This document shows, piece by piece, positions 1-8,629 of a stretch of DNA of 64,000 nucleotides. Position 1 is the stretch's first letter; each line of letters opens with the position of its first letter. The stretch spans positions 124,001 through 188,000 of the forward strand of contig CBDCXJ010000027.1 in the NCBI GenBank assembly GCA_965223695.1. Direction: 5' to 3'. The DNA is from JAUVPB01 sp965223695 (GTDB lineage Bacteria > Actinomycetota > Thermoleophilia > Gaiellales > Gaiellaceae). The position numbers were made by a program, and so were the translations under genes. The notes under the pieces are model-generated. The model searched no databases and was not told where the DNA came from. It worked only from the letters and a program-made list of their open reading frames with translations.

Positions 1-1
1 A

Positions 2-115
2 GCCGGGAAGCTCCGCCCGCGGATCCACACCGTGCTCGCGCTCGAAGACGCTCGCGAGGGGCATCGGATCCTCGAGGAGAGCGAGCAGCTGGGGCGCGTC
101 GTGCTGGCCTGCTGA
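2..115 (+). CDS. Zinc-type alcohol dehydrogenase / quinone oxidoreductase, C-terminal end (partial)
   Basis: Reading from base 2 gives 37 residues ending ...LGRVVLAC and a TGA stop at 113-115. The pattern KLRPRIHTVLALEDAREGHR followed by LEESEQLGRVV is the usual C-terminal tail of medium-chain zinc-type dehydrogenases and NADPH:quinone reductases, which end with a helix of the type A..A...L..G...GK(I/V)V. The rest of the gene lies outside the window, so cofactor and metal-binding residues cannot be checked. It converges on the minus-strand isochorismatase-family gene. The family call rests on the tail alone. Confidence 0.6.
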   Translation, partial: AGKLRPRIHTVLALEDAREGHRILEESEQLGRVVLAC

Positions 116-186
116 CGGGCGAGCTTGACGACTCGGAGACCGGCAGCTAGACCGTGTCGACGGCAGCGAGCTCGAGCTCTGCCGGC

Positions 187-900
187 CTACCGGGGCGCCG
201 CCGTATCGCGCGCGAGCCCGCCGATGATCTCGTCGGTCGAGCGCACGTGGCAGAAATTGCGGTCGAGGTACTCCAGCGACGCCGCGTGCCAGCGCGGGCT
301 CATGGCCCCGCATGCATCCTCGGCGAGCATGACGCGGAAGTCGCGATCGCCGGCATCGCGCGTCGCACCCTCGACGCAGCTGTTCGTCCAGACGCCGCAG
401 AGAACGAGCGTGGACATGCGCATGTTCCACAAGAGGTGCTCGAGTCGCGTCGAGTTGAAAACGCTCGACCCGGTCTTGACGAGCAGGATGTCCCGGTCCT
501 CGGGCGTGAGCGCATCGACGACCTGCGCGTCGCGCGAGTCGGCCGCGGTGATGTGGCCGAACGCCCGGTGCCGCCAGGTCTGATCGGAGCCGTCACCGCG
601 TAGCGACGCGCACGTCGTGTAGATGACGGGAGCGTCGTTGGCGTGAAAGGCGTCGACCAACTTGCGCGCGTTCGGCACCACCAGGTTGTCGCAGCGGTCG
701 TAGGCATACGCGGCGTCCTCGGCCTGCCCCGCCTGGCGAATGCGCGCGTAGCGGTCTCCGTCGCGTGCGATCTGCCCGACGGTGAGGTCGATGACGACGA
801 GCGCGGTCTCGCGGTAGTCGAGAGGGAACTCGGGGATCGAGGCGATGACGCGCCAGGCGTCGAGGCCCTCGCGGCTGGTCTCGGGCTCGTTCGCGCTCAT
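187..900 (-). CDS. Isochorismatase-family cysteine hydrolase (N-carbamoylsarcosine amidase-like)
   Basis: A 237-residue protein of the isochorismatase fold. The catalytic triad is visible: Asp38 in VVIDLTVG, Lys142 in LLVKTGSS and the nucleophile Cys175 in TNSCVEGATRD, with the family's cis-peptide region just before the cysteine. This superfamily includes N-carbamoylsarcosine amidase, nicotinamidase and isochorismatase. The gene lies 12 bases downstream of a hydantoinase A-B fusion on the same strand. ATP-dependent hydantoinases make N-carbamoyl amino acids, which the N-carbamoylsarcosine amidase branch hydrolyses, so the pair may form a two-step ring-opening and decarbamoylation route. The fold is certain; the substrate is inferred from context only. 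Confidence 0.82.
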   Translation of the reverse strand: MSANEPETSREGLDAWRVIASIPEFPLDYRETALVVIDLTVGQIARDGDRYARIRQAGQAEDAAYAYDRCDNLVVPNARKLVDAFHANDAPVIYTTCASLRGDGSDQTWRHRAFGHITAADSRDAQVVDALTPEDRDILLVKTGSSVFNSTRLEHLLWNMRMSTLVLCGVWTNSCVEGATRDAGDRDFRVMLAEDACGAMSPRWHAASLEYLDRNFCHVRSTDEIIGGLARDTAAPR

Positions 901-912
901 TGCGACTCCCCG

Positions 913-3465
913 TCAGTCCCTGCTCTGGGCCGTGTCGGCGTCTCCGGCGCGCGCGGCGCGTAGCTCGGCGGTCGCGGCGTCGTCGACGGCTCCGTTACGC
1001 AGCTTTACGCCGTATACGGGTTCCGCGTCATGGGCCGGCACCAGCTCGTCCTCGACATCGCGCAGCACCTGTTCGGGATCGCGCGCGAGCGGGTCGCCGT
1101 AGCCGCCTCCCGACGGCGTCACGATTCGCAGCACGTTGCCCTCTTTCATCGGCAAGCCGGCGAGCTTCGCCGGGAGCGCCTCCTCGTCGGGCTGACCCGG
1201 GTTCTTGGTCGTTGTCCCCACGTGCCCGTCGCCTCCGCCCAGGATGCCGAGCGGCGCCTCGAGGTGGCGATCGCCCTGCAGCGAGACGAAGCCATCGGCG
1301 AGGAAACGACCCTCGCGGACGATCCCGATCCCACCACGCCACTCGCCGGGTGCCGGCGGCTCGTCACGCAGCTCGTAGCGCTCCGTGCGGATCTTGTAGT
1401 GCGACTCGAGCTCCTCGATCGGGCTGTTACGTGTGTTGGCGAGCAGACAGTCGACGGAGTCCATGCCGTCGCGTCCGCGTCCGCCGCCGTAGGAGCCCTC
1501 GTTGATCTCGACGTACACCTGGTATTGCTCGCGCTCGGGAATGAAGACGGCATAGGCAGCGACCTCGCAGGACGCGGAGTTCTCGGCCGTCGCCTGGTCA
1601 GGCAGCGCCGGCGCAAGCGCCCTGATCACGAGGTCAGCCAGCCGCTGCGCCTGCGGGAAGCGAGACGTGCATCCGCGCGGGAAGCGTGGGTTGAACATGC
1701 ACCCGAGTGGCGCTTCGACCGAGATCGGTCGAAAGATGCCCTCGTTCTGGGGCACGTACTGGTCTATCAGCACCTCGTCGAGCAGCAGCGTACGAATGAT
1801 GTAGTAAGCGGTGACCTGCGTTGTGCCCTCGAACGGCGCGTTGAAGGCGCTGGGCGACTCGGGATGTGAGCCGTCGAGGTCGACGGTGAGCTCATCGCCG
1901 CGCACCCTGATCGTGACCTTGAGGCGGACGGGCGTCTCGCGGTCGAGGCCGTTGTCGTCCATGTAGCCCTCTGCCTCGTAGTCGCCGTCGGGAACCGCCG
2001 AGATCGCATCGCGCAGGCGCTGCTCCGAGTAGTCCATCCAGCGGTTCGCCGTCGCGAAAACGACGTCGTCTCCGTACCGATCGAGCAGCTCGATGAAGCG
2101 GCGCTTGCCGAGCTCGGCCGACGCTAGCTGCGCGCGCAGGTCGCCGCGGTTTATCGCTGGCGTGCGGACGTTGGCGAACAGCATGCGCTCGACTTGCTTG
2201 TTGAGCACGCCCTGCTCGTACAGCTTGAGCGCCGGAAGGTGGACGCCCTCGGCCCAGATGTCGATGGCCTCCTCGTTGTAGCCGGGCGCACCGCCGCCGA
2301 TGTCGAGCCAGTGTGCGTCGTTTGCGGAATAGGCAACGAGTCGGCCCTGCCAGTAGATCGGTGTGGCGACGCAAATGTCGCTCGACTGCGATGCGCCGCG
2401 GTAGGGATCGTTGTGGATGATGACGTCACCATCCGCGATGTCCTCTCCAAGGACGTCGATGATGCCGCGCAAGTTTCCGCCGATCGCGCCGAACTGCATC
2501 GGCGTCTGGTCGCTCTCGCAGAGCATGCGGTACTCGGCGTCGAAGATGCCGGCTCCGAGGTCTTCCGACTCGCGGATGATGCTCGAGAACGCGGTCCGCC
2601 AGAGCGCCAGGCCCATTTCCTTGGCGATCGAGTCGAGCGCGCCACCGATCACGCGCTCGGTGACCTTGTCGATTGCGATCTCGGCGTCGGGCGCTTCGCT
2701 TGCGCCCCCTGCGCTCGCTTCAACCGACGGCTCGTCCTCGATCGGGACCGTGACCAGCATGTTCCCGCTCGGCGACACCGTGAGCTCGAACCCTGGAGGG
2801 AGGAAGGTCGTCGAGTCGTCCTGCAGGATCAGCGCCGGGCCCTCGAGTTCGTTCCCGGCGCGGAGCAGCGCACGATCGTAATGCCGCGCCTCGAGCTGCA
2901 CCGGCTCGCCGTCCTGGTCGACGATGATCGCTCCGGTGCCGACCAGCGCCGCGCTCGCGTCTGCTTCGCTCGGCTCGAGCTCGGCCCAGGTGAGGCCCTG
3001 ACCGACCCCGACCCCGACGATGTGGATGTTGACGATCTCGACGTCCATCTCGTCGAAGCGCCCGCCGTAGTCGCGATCGTGAGCCGCGTGATATGCCGCG
3101 ACGACCGACGCAATCGTCTCGGGCGTGACGGCGCCCGCCGGGAACGGGACGCGGAGCTCGTATCCCTGACCCACGTAGCGGCAGTCGGCTTCCCGGGCGA
3201 GGGCGATATCGCCCTCGCCTAGCCCGTCGGCGAGTAGCTGCTCATGCACGTCTGCAGCAAGCGCCGAGAAGTCGCGCTCGAGACGGCCGGTGTCAGCATT
3301 GCTTGCGATCTGGAACACGGTCCGCCCCACCGTCCGCGTGATGTCGGATGCAAGCAGCCCGATCGCCGAGGTGATCCCGGGCGCCGGCGGGATGATGACC
3401 GTCGGGATGCGCAACGCCTGTGCTATCTCACAGCCGTGGAGCGGCCCAGCGCCACCGAAGGCCAC
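913..3465 (-). CDS. Hydantoinase/oxoprolinase: C-terminal part of HyuA fused to HyuB (downstream part of a frameshifted A-B fusion)
   Basis: This 850-residue frame begins with AFGGAGPLHGCEIAQAL, the standard internal motif about two thirds of the way through HyuA, so its apparent GTG start is an artefact of a frameshift. Residues 1 to about 245 complete HyuA. After a short low-complexity linker (EASAGGASEAPDAEI), residues from about 258 onward are a full HyuB domain with HNDPYRGASQSSD, a linker tryptophan-histidine region, GCMFNPRFPRGC and the C-terminal GGGYGDPLARDPE. HyuA/HyuB enzymes use ATP to open hydantoin, N-methylhydantoin or 5-oxoproline rings. Bacterial genes are often separate, and a single-chain A-B arrangement also occurs in eukaryotic 5-oxoprolinase. 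The frame overlaps the upstream HyuA frame by 38 bases. Confidence 0.85.
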   Translation of the reverse strand: MAFGGAGPLHGCEIAQALRIPTVIIPPAPGITSAIGLLASDITRTVGRTVFQIASNADTGRLERDFSALAADVHEQLLADGLGEGDIALAREADCRYVGQGYELRVPFPAGAVTPETIASVVAAYHAAHDRDYGGRFDEMDVEIVNIHIVGVGVGQGLTWAELEPSEADASAALVGTGAIIVDQDGEPVQLEARHYDRALLRAGNELEGPALILQDDSTTFLPPGFELTVSPSGNMLVTVPIEDEPSVEASAGGASEAPDAEIAIDKVTERVIGGALDSIAKEMGLALWRTAFSSIIRESEDLGAGIFDAEYRMLCESDQTPMQFGAIGGNLRGIIDVLGEDIADGDVIIHNDPYRGASQSSDICVATPIYWQGRLVAYSANDAHWLDIGGGAPGYNEEAIDIWAEGVHLPALKLYEQGVLNKQVERMLFANVRTPAINRGDLRAQLASAELGKRRFIELLDRYGDDVVFATANRWMDYSEQRLRDAISAVPDGDYEAEGYMDDNGLDRETPVRLKVTIRVRGDELTVDLDGSHPESPSAFNAPFEGTTQVTAYYIIRTLLLDEVLIDQYVPQNEGIFRPISVEAPLGCMFNPRFPRGCTSRFPQAQRLADLVIRALAPALPDQATAENSASCEVAAYAVFIPEREQYQVYVEINEGSYGGGRGRDGMDSVDCLLANTRNSPIEELESHYKIRTERYELRDEPPAPGEWRGGIGIVREGRFLADGFVSLQGDRHLEAPLGILGGGDGHVGTTTKNPGQPDEEALPAKLAGLPMKEGNVLRIVTPSGGGYGDPLARDPEQVLRDVEDELVPAHDAEPVYGVKLRNGAVDDAATAELRAARAGDADTAQSRD

Positions 3466-4813
3466 GAGCGCGAACTCGCGGGGGGTCGTAGCCGCGGCGC
3501 ACGCTGTTCAGCTCGATCGCGTGCGTCATACCGTGGTTGAGGATCGTGACGGTACCGAGAGCTGCCTCCTCGGCGCCCGTCGAGAGCGGTTCGCCGATCT
3601 CGTCGACGAGCGCCTTCTCGGCGAGCTCGGCGTCGAGTGCCATCCGGCCGCCGAGGAAGCTGTCGGCGCGCAGCCGGCCGAGCACCAGGTTCGCGTCGGT
3701 CGTCGTCGGTTGCGTGCCGCCGCGACCGTACGCCGCGGGGCCGGGGTCGGCACCCGCGCTCTTTGGCCCGACCGTGAACATCCCGCCGGGGTCGACGCTT
3801 GCGATCGAGCCGCCGCCGGCGCCGATCGTCTCGAGGTCGAGCATCGGCACGATCACGTCGTAGCCACCGACGCGCGTGTCCATGAGATGGCGCGTGCTCG
3901 GCTTCCCGTCAGGCGCGACCCCGATATCTGCCGAGGTTCCGCCAACGTCGAGCGTGATCGTCGAGTCGAAACCATCCATGCGACCCGCCCAGATGCCGCC
4001 GATAAGGCCCGCGACAGGGCCTGACATCAGCAGGTTGACCGGTTTTTCGCTCGCTGCCGATGCACCCGTGACACCGCCGTCAGATCGCATCAGCCGCAGC
4101 TCGCCGGCGACGCCTAGCTCGCGCAGTCCGTCGCCCAGCTCGGCGACGTAGCGCGACGCCTTCGGCCCGGCATAGGCATTCAGCGCCGTGGTCGAGAAGC
4201 GCTCGTACTCGCGGTACATCGACGCGATCTCGTGGCTCGCGCACACGAACGCGTCGGGAATCTCCTCCTCCACGATCCGTTTCGCGCGCTGCTCGTGCAT
4301 CGGGTTGAGAAAGGAGAACAGGAAGCAGATCGAGACTGCCTCGACACCGGCCGCAGCGAGCTCCTTCGCCGCTGCGCGCACGGCCGACTCGTCGAGTTCG
4401 ACGAGCGCCTCGCCGGCGGGTGCTGTCAGGCGCTCGGGCACCGTCAGCCGCAAGCTGCGGGGAACGAGCGGGTACTTCTGCCACGGCAGCTCGTCATGCA
4501 GCGAGAAGTTGCGCGGGCGCCTGTGGCGCGCGATGTGCAGGATGTCTCGGAAGCCCTCGGTGGTGATCATCCCGGAGCGCGCGCCGTTGTGCTCGAGCAC
4601 GATGTTGGTCACGACGGTCGTTCCGTGGAAGAAGCTCGTGACGTCAGACGGCTCGAGCCCGGCCGAGGCGATCAGCTGGGCAGCGCCGTCAAGCGTCGCG
4701 GCAGCGGGATCCGCCGGGGTCGAGGGAACCTTGAGCAGCTGAACGGCACCGTCTTCGCCCGCAAGGACGAAGTCGGTGAAGGTCCCACCGACGTCGACTC
4801 CGATCCGGTTCAT
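3428..4813 (-). CDS. Hydantoinase/oxoprolinase subunit A domain, N-terminal part (frameshifted)
   Basis: The 461-residue frame starts with MNRIGVDVGGTFTDFVLAG, the ATP-grasping N-terminus of HyuA, and carries FFHGTTVVTNIVLEHNGA, TLDVGGTSADIGVA and ETIGAGGGSIASVD, all diagnostic of the family's actin-like ATPase fold. It runs normally to RRGYDP and then dissolves into an arginine-rich nonsense tail. In the other frame the expected REFALVAFGGAGPLHG continues. The break sits on a run of six G at 3480-3485 (six C on the coding strand); five would keep the frame open. One added base in a homopolymer is therefore the likely cause, either assembly error or a real lesion. With the downstream frame it forms a protein of about 1,300 residues, followed by the isochorismatase-family amidase. 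Confidence 0.85.
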   Translation of the reverse strand: MNRIGVDVGGTFTDFVLAGEDGAVQLLKVPSTPADPAAATLDGAAQLIASAGLEPSDVTSFFHGTTVVTNIVLEHNGARSGMITTEGFRDILHIARHRRPRNFSLHDELPWQKYPLVPRSLRLTVPERLTAPAGEALVELDESAVRAAAKELAAAGVEAVSICFLFSFLNPMHEQRAKRIVEEEIPDAFVCASHEIASMYREYERFSTTALNAYAGPKASRYVAELGDGLRELGVAGELRLMRSDGGVTGASAASEKPVNLLMSGPVAGLIGGIWAGRMDGFDSTITLDVGGTSADIGVAPDGKPSTRHLMDTRVGGYDVIVPMLDLETIGAGGGSIASVDPGGMFTVGPKSAGADPGPAAYGRGGTQPTTTDANLVLGRLRADSFLGGRMALDAELAEKALVDEIGEPLSTGAEEAALGTVTILNHGMTHAIELNSVRRGYDPPRVRARGLRWRWAAPRL

Positions 4814-4972
4814 CCAGGGCTCGCCATCAAGCGCCGGAGAACCCTAGCGGGGAGCGGGCGTGGGGAGCTGCGCGCGGAGCTGGTGCGGGGGTTCGGCACG
4901 ACCCACCACTCGACAGCGAGCAGGCCCGACCAGAGGAGCCGTCGGGGGCCGAGCGAACTACCACGAAGCGCG

Positions 4973-5899
4973 ATGAATCCGCTGACATCCAGGCGTCGAC
5001 AACGTGCGGGTTTCCGGCGTGTGGCGTACACCCTGCTCCGCTTTTCGGGGCTTCCGCTCCTGATCCGGGAGACGATTCAACGACGGACGACCACCATCGT
5101 CCTGCTGCACGATCCCGACCCCCGCGTCTTCGCGAAGCAGGTCGCAGCCCTTGGGCGCCGATACACGCTGCTGCCCCTGCAGACATACCTCGAGTGGCGG
5201 GAAGCTGGAGCTCCTGGTCGCCTTCCGGCCAAGTCGCTCATTCTCACCTTCGATGACGGCCACCGTGGGAATGCTGAGCTCCTCGAGACGATCCGATCCG
5301 CGCAGGTGCCCGTGACGATCTTCCTCTGCAGCGGCGTCGTCGGGACGCACCGTCGCTTCTGGTTCCAGCACGGTCTTCCGGCCGACGACGTGTACCGGCT
5401 CAAACTCGTTCCCGACGAGGAGCGCCTGAGGGAGCTGGCAGAGCACGGCTTCGGTGACGAGACCGAGTTCGCCGACCGGCAAGCGCTGTCAGCAGAGGAG
5501 CTGACCGCGCTTCGACCGCATGTCGACTTCCAGTCGCACACCGTCACGCATCCGATCCTCACGAGCTGCCCCGTGGCGAAGCTCGACCAGGAGTTGACGT
5601 GCTCGAAGCAGCAACTCGAGGCCCTCGGGCTCACCATCAACGTCCTCTCCTATCCCAACGGCGACTACGCAGACCGGGAAGCCGACGCAGTCAGTCGCGC
5701 GGGCTACGCGTGCGCCATCACGGTCGATACCGGCTTCAACACGAACGGGACAGACTTGCTGCGCCTTCGCCGCCTTGGTGTCGACGACGGTGCCTCACCG
5801 ACTGAGCTCATCGTCAAGGCCTCGGGACGGGTCGACTTCGCAAAGTGGCCGGCGCAGCGTCTGTTGGAGCGTCGCGCAGCTGCGACCGAGGGCGGGTAG
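4973..5899 (+). CDS. Polysaccharide deacetylase (NodB-fold)
   Basis: About 308 residues from the ATG at 4973; the frame is open further upstream, but that part overlaps the opposite HyuA gene and has no family similarity. NodB motifs are present: LILTFDDGHRGN supplies the catalytic base and metal aspartates, DFQSHTVTHPILT gives the two metal histidines, and LSYPNGDYAD is the third motif. The family removes N- or O-acetyl groups from cell-wall or capsular polysaccharides using a divalent metal. An N-terminal helix (about residues 12-30) could be a poor membrane anchor but is not a clear signal peptide. The next gene, a formyltransferase-fold protein, begins 4 bases after the stop, so the two are very probably co-translated and act on the same amino-sugar chemistry. 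Confidence 0.85.
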   Translation: MNPLTSRRRQRAGFRRVAYTLLRFSGLPLLIRETIQRRTTTIVLLHDPDPRVFAKQVAALGRRYTLLPLQTYLEWREAGAPGRLPAKSLILTFDDGHRGNAELLETIRSAQVPVTIFLCSGVVGTHRRFWFQHGLPADDVYRLKLVPDEERLRELAEHGFGDETEFADRQALSAEELTALRPHVDFQSHTVTHPILTSCPVAKLDQELTCSKQQLEALGLTINVLSYPNGDYADREADAVSRAGYACAITVDTGFNTNGTDLLRLRRLGVDDGASPTELIVKASGRVDFAKWPAQRLLERRAAATEGG

Positions 5900-5903
5900 C
5901 TCG

Positions 5904-6671
5904 GTGAGGGTCATCCTTCTCAGCGCCGCCCGGTTGACCGACTTCCGCCGCCGCGTGGTCGAGACGTTGCTCGCGGACGAAAGCGTGCACGTCCTCGCGT
6001 GCGCCGTCGACGCGCGGCCCAGACGGACGATGCGCACAACGCTCCTGCGCAACCTGAGGCACGGCAGGGGAGGCTACGTCGCCGTGATGGCAGTCAAGGG
6101 GCTCATCCGGAGACGCCGCCAGGCCGCGACAGCGACGACCGAGCAGCTCATGGGCGAGCACGAGATCACGACGCTGCTCCTCGATGACCCGGGCCACCCA
6201 GACCAGGCGCAGCAGCTCAGCGGCCTGGCACCCGACGCCCTCGTCCTGATCAGCGGATTCGGCATCATCAAGGAGCCGATCCTCAGCCTTGCCCCTCACG
6301 GCGTGCTCGCCTACCACCACGGCGACCTGCGCCGCTACCGCGGGATGCCGCCGGCGTTCTGGGAGCTCTACAACGACGAGACCGAGATCGGCGTGACGGT
6401 TCAGCGGCTGAGTCCGGGTCTCGACGACGGTGCGCCGGTCGTCGAGAAGCGCTTCGCGATCGGGCGGCAGGACACGCTCACGGACGTCAAGCAAAGGCTG
6501 TACGACGGCTCGATTGGGATGATGTGCGACGCGCTCCACGCTGCGGCTCGAGCCTCTGAAGCACCCGCGCGCCTGGCCAGCTACGGCGACATCTACACGC
6601 TGCCGAACCTCCGCCAGTGGCTGCGCTTTCAGATCAAGATGGCCCGTCGGCGCTGGCTCGCCTCGCCGTAG
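5904..6671 (+). CDS. Formyltransferase-fold protein (sugar N-formyltransferase-like)
   Basis: The GTG at 5904 gives 255 residues starting VRVILLSAARLTDFRRRV. The segment VLAYHHGDLRRYRGMPPAFW aligns with the INVHPSLLPRYRG active-site loop of methionyl-tRNA, GAR and sugar formyltransferases, and SPGLDDGAPV matches the catalytic-Asp loop GxDxG. The usual Asn of the N-x-H-P-S motif is Ala here, while the His and Asp remain. It uses, by family, 10-formyl-tetrahydrofolate. Its close spacing after a polysaccharide deacetylase suggests formylation of an amino sugar, but the altered loop leaves the exact chemistry open. It is too short for a full Fmt with C-terminal tRNA-binding domain. Confidence 0.7.
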   Translation: MRVILLSAARLTDFRRRVVETLLADESVHVLACAVDARPRRTMRTTLLRNLRHGRGGYVAVMAVKGLIRRRRQAATATTEQLMGEHEITTLLLDDPGHPDQAQQLSGLAPDALVLISGFGIIKEPILSLAPHGVLAYHHGDLRRYRGMPPAFWELYNDETEIGVTVQRLSPGLDDGAPVVEKRFAIGRQDTLTDVKQRLYDGSIGMMCDALHAAARASEAPARLASYGDIYTLPNLRQWLRFQIKMARRRWLASP

Positions 6672-6709
6672 GGAAGCTGCGGCGCGCGAGCGCTACTGGC
6701 GCGGGGTGC

Positions 6710-7006
6710 TCAGCCGCCGGTGCACGTCTCCTGGCCCCCGACCTTGACCGTTCCGAGATGGCTCTCGTCAAGCTCGGCGGTCAGGTCGACGGCATCTGCG
6801 CCGTCCGGCGGAACGCCCATGGCCGACTCGATCGCGTAGTCGCCGTAGTCGGGAATGCCGACGTCAACGGTGGCGCTTCCATCGGGACCGACGTCGACGA
6901 CGACCGCCTCGCCGCCGTTGGCCTTGAGGCGACCTTCGAAGTCCCCATCGGCCGTCAAATCGACCGGACCGCCGCCGATTTGAGCGCGGGCGCTAGATGA
7001 CCGCAA
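6710..7006 (-). CDS. Hypothetical protein, probably a truncated C-terminal fragment
   Basis: A 98-residue acidic, Gly/Val/Asp-rich stretch with beta-strand character (for example GEAVVVDVGPDGSATVDVG) ending in GGQETCTGG. It lacks a convincing start: the TTG at 7006 has no ribosome site and the frame remains open upstream to about base 7040, close to the transposase region. It looks like the tail of an extracytoplasmic protein cut off when the neighbouring transposase-bearing segment arrived. I do not recognise the family. Confidence 0.4.
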   Translation of the reverse strand: MRSSSARAQIGGGPVDLTADGDFEGRLKANGGEAVVVDVGPDGSATVDVGIPDYGDYAIESAMGVPPDGADAVDLTAELDESHLGTVKVGGQETCTGG

Positions 7007-7128
7007 ACGGGCCGCTAGCCCTAGGAGAGTTTGGCATAATTACCCATAAGAGGGACGACCCGGAGCATATCAGCGGCGGGTGACGTCCGACCCCCATGGT
7101 GCAATTCCCCTGCTAATCGAGTAGAAAC

Positions 7129-7160
7129 TGACCCCGCGACGTTACGAGCGTCCGGGGTCA
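7129..7160. repeat. 8-bp inverted repeat upstream of transposase
   Basis: TGACCCCG at 7129-7136 is mirrored by CGGGGTCA at 7153-7160 with a 16-base spacer, 24 bases before the transposase start. It may be a terminal or sub-terminal repeat of the element, or a hairpin limiting read-in. No matching copy was found at the distal end, so the element's left boundary stays undefined. Confidence 0.4.
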
Positions 7161-7184
7161 CGGCCAGGAAGGAATCGACTTCCA

Positions 7185-8129
7185 ATGGCGGAGAGAAGTT
7201 TAGCACAATTTGTGGCTGCGGCGCTTGACTCACCGGAGCTTCAGGAGCTGATCGCGGAGCTTGAGGCACTGAGGTGGGACGGTAAGGCGAGAAACCGGGG
7301 GCCTCGCGGATATGGGCCTCGCGCACTGCTGGGCGCCTGTCTGGTCAAGAGCCTGTACGCGCTCCCTACCTGGAGCCGCACGGCGCGACTGATCCGGGAG
7401 CATGAGGCGCTACGGAGCGCGCTTGGCGCGGCGCCGTCGCAGTGGGCGTGCTACCGCTTCGCGAAGCGGCTTCGTGGCCGTCGCGATCTGCTTTCGGCGT
7501 GCATCGAGCGCGTAATAGCCTCGCTCAGGAAACGAAGACCTGAGTTCGGCCGTGATGTCGCGCTTGATTCGACGGATCTGGCGGCCTATGCGAACGGCCA
7601 GAAGTATCAGTACCGTGGCGGCCCCGAACGTGAGAGCTTTAGTGACCCTGATGCGTCGTGGGGGCATCGCTCCGCCGTCTCGACGAGGAAGGGTGGGGGA
7701 TTCTACGGGTACAAGCTACACTTTGTCGCGTGCGCTCGCACGGATCTCCCGCTCGCGTGGGAGGTCAGGACGGGTAGCGGCGCAGACATGCGCTCCGTGG
7801 GCAGTCTGCTCGACAAGCTAGACGTGACGCCCGAGACGGCGATCATGGACAAGGGCTACGACTACCAGGCTGTGTACAACGCCTGTGGAAAGTGTGGAGT
7901 ACTCGCGGTCGTGTCGAAGCGCGGCAGGAGTGGCACGAGTGACGGGCCGATCCCGCGCGAGAGCGAGCGGTTCAAGCGCTTGTACAGGGCTCGCTCAGCG
8001 GTCGAGCGTGAGTTCGGGCGGCTGAAGCACAACCTGGGGCTCGCTCCCCTGCGGGTGCGAGGGCTTGAGCGCGTCCAGCTTCACGCCGACCTGTGCTGCC
8101 TCACGAGACTGGTAGCGGCGCTCGTATAG
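7185..8129 (+). CDS. DDE transposase, IS4/IS5-like
   Basis: A 314-residue transposase. The catalytic triad is seen as Asp in VALDSTDLAAY, Asp in AIMDKGYDYQ and Glu in RARSAVEREFGRLKHN, followed by the typical PLRVRGLERVQLHADL tail of the DDE_Tnp_1 group. The N-terminal half contains the short helical domain with RGYGPRALLGACLVKSLY. The gene appears full length and intact. I could not define terminal inverted repeats or target duplications confidently, so the element's ends are unknown. The two small genes downstream could be passengers or unrelated. Confidence 0.85.
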   Translation: MAERSLAQFVAAALDSPELQELIAELEALRWDGKARNRGPRGYGPRALLGACLVKSLYALPTWSRTARLIREHEALRSALGAAPSQWACYRFAKRLRGRRDLLSACIERVIASLRKRRPEFGRDVALDSTDLAAYANGQKYQYRGGPERESFSDPDASWGHRSAVSTRKGGGFYGYKLHFVACARTDLPLAWEVRTGSGADMRSVGSLLDKLDVTPETAIMDKGYDYQAVYNACGKCGVLAVVSKRGRSGTSDGPIPRESERFKRLYRARSAVEREFGRLKHNLGLAPLRVRGLERVQLHADLCCLTRLVAALV

Positions 8130-8280
8130 GCTGCCCCCCGTCCGCCAAGACAAAGAGATCTATCCGTGCAATGAGCTGGCCTGGGGAGCGAGGGCACATG
8201 CCCCCTTGCCGGCTCATGTTTCACGGGGTCTCGCAGTCTTGGCGGATTGCCCGAACTCCCACGGCCGCAAGGGGGCACCT

Positions 8281-8526
8281 ATGCATTGTCTCGATTGTGG
8301 ACGCAACATCGGTCCTATGCCGACGCATGATCCGGGGGAGGGAAGAGAATGGGTGCCGCTCTGCGAGATGTGTGGATCACTCGGGAAAGGCCCGTGGTTG
8401 TGGCGTTTCTTTCTCTACCCGCTGGAGTGCGTGATCCGCTCGTTTCCAACGGTTCTCCACATCCTCGTGACGGTCGCCGGGATCATCCTCATTATCGGTT
8501 TCCCGATCTGGTATCTGTTCTTTTAG
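8281..8526 (+). CDS. Small zinc-ribbon membrane protein
   Basis: 81 residues from the ATG at 8281, chosen because a purine-rich ribosome site (AAGGGGG) lies about 6 bases upstream; a longer in-frame start at 8206 lacks one. Two CxxC pairs, CLDC near the start and CEMC around residue 33, form a likely zinc knuckle. The C-terminal third (VLHILVTVAGIILIIGFPIW) is a single hydrophobic membrane segment. Topology would place the zinc knuckle on one face and only a short FF tail on the other. Function unknown. Confidence 0.6.
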   Translation: MHCLDCGRNIGPMPTHDPGEGREWVPLCEMCGSLGKGPWLWRFFLYPLECVIRSFPTVLHILVTVAGIILIIGFPIWYLFF

Positions 8527-8554
8527 CTCGCGTCCGAACGATCCGATAGTAGTG

Positions 8555-8585
8555 AGGGCAGCTGAGTTAACGGCTCAGCTGCCCT
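8555..8585. promoter_or_regulatory. Perfect 12-bp stem-loop in leader of small gene
   Basis: AGGGCAGCTGAG (8555-8566) pairs perfectly with CTCAGCTGCCCT (8574-8585) around a 7-base loop. It lies 29 bases after the membrane-protein stop and 44 bases before the next start. There is no T-run after either arm, so it is not a standard intrinsic terminator. It may act as an mRNA-stabilising hairpin, an attenuator or a protein-binding palindrome for the downstream gene. Confidence 0.5.
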
Positions 8586-8629
8586 CTGAAACCAGCGGGG
8601 CAACAGACTTAATAGGAGGTTAGATCTCC

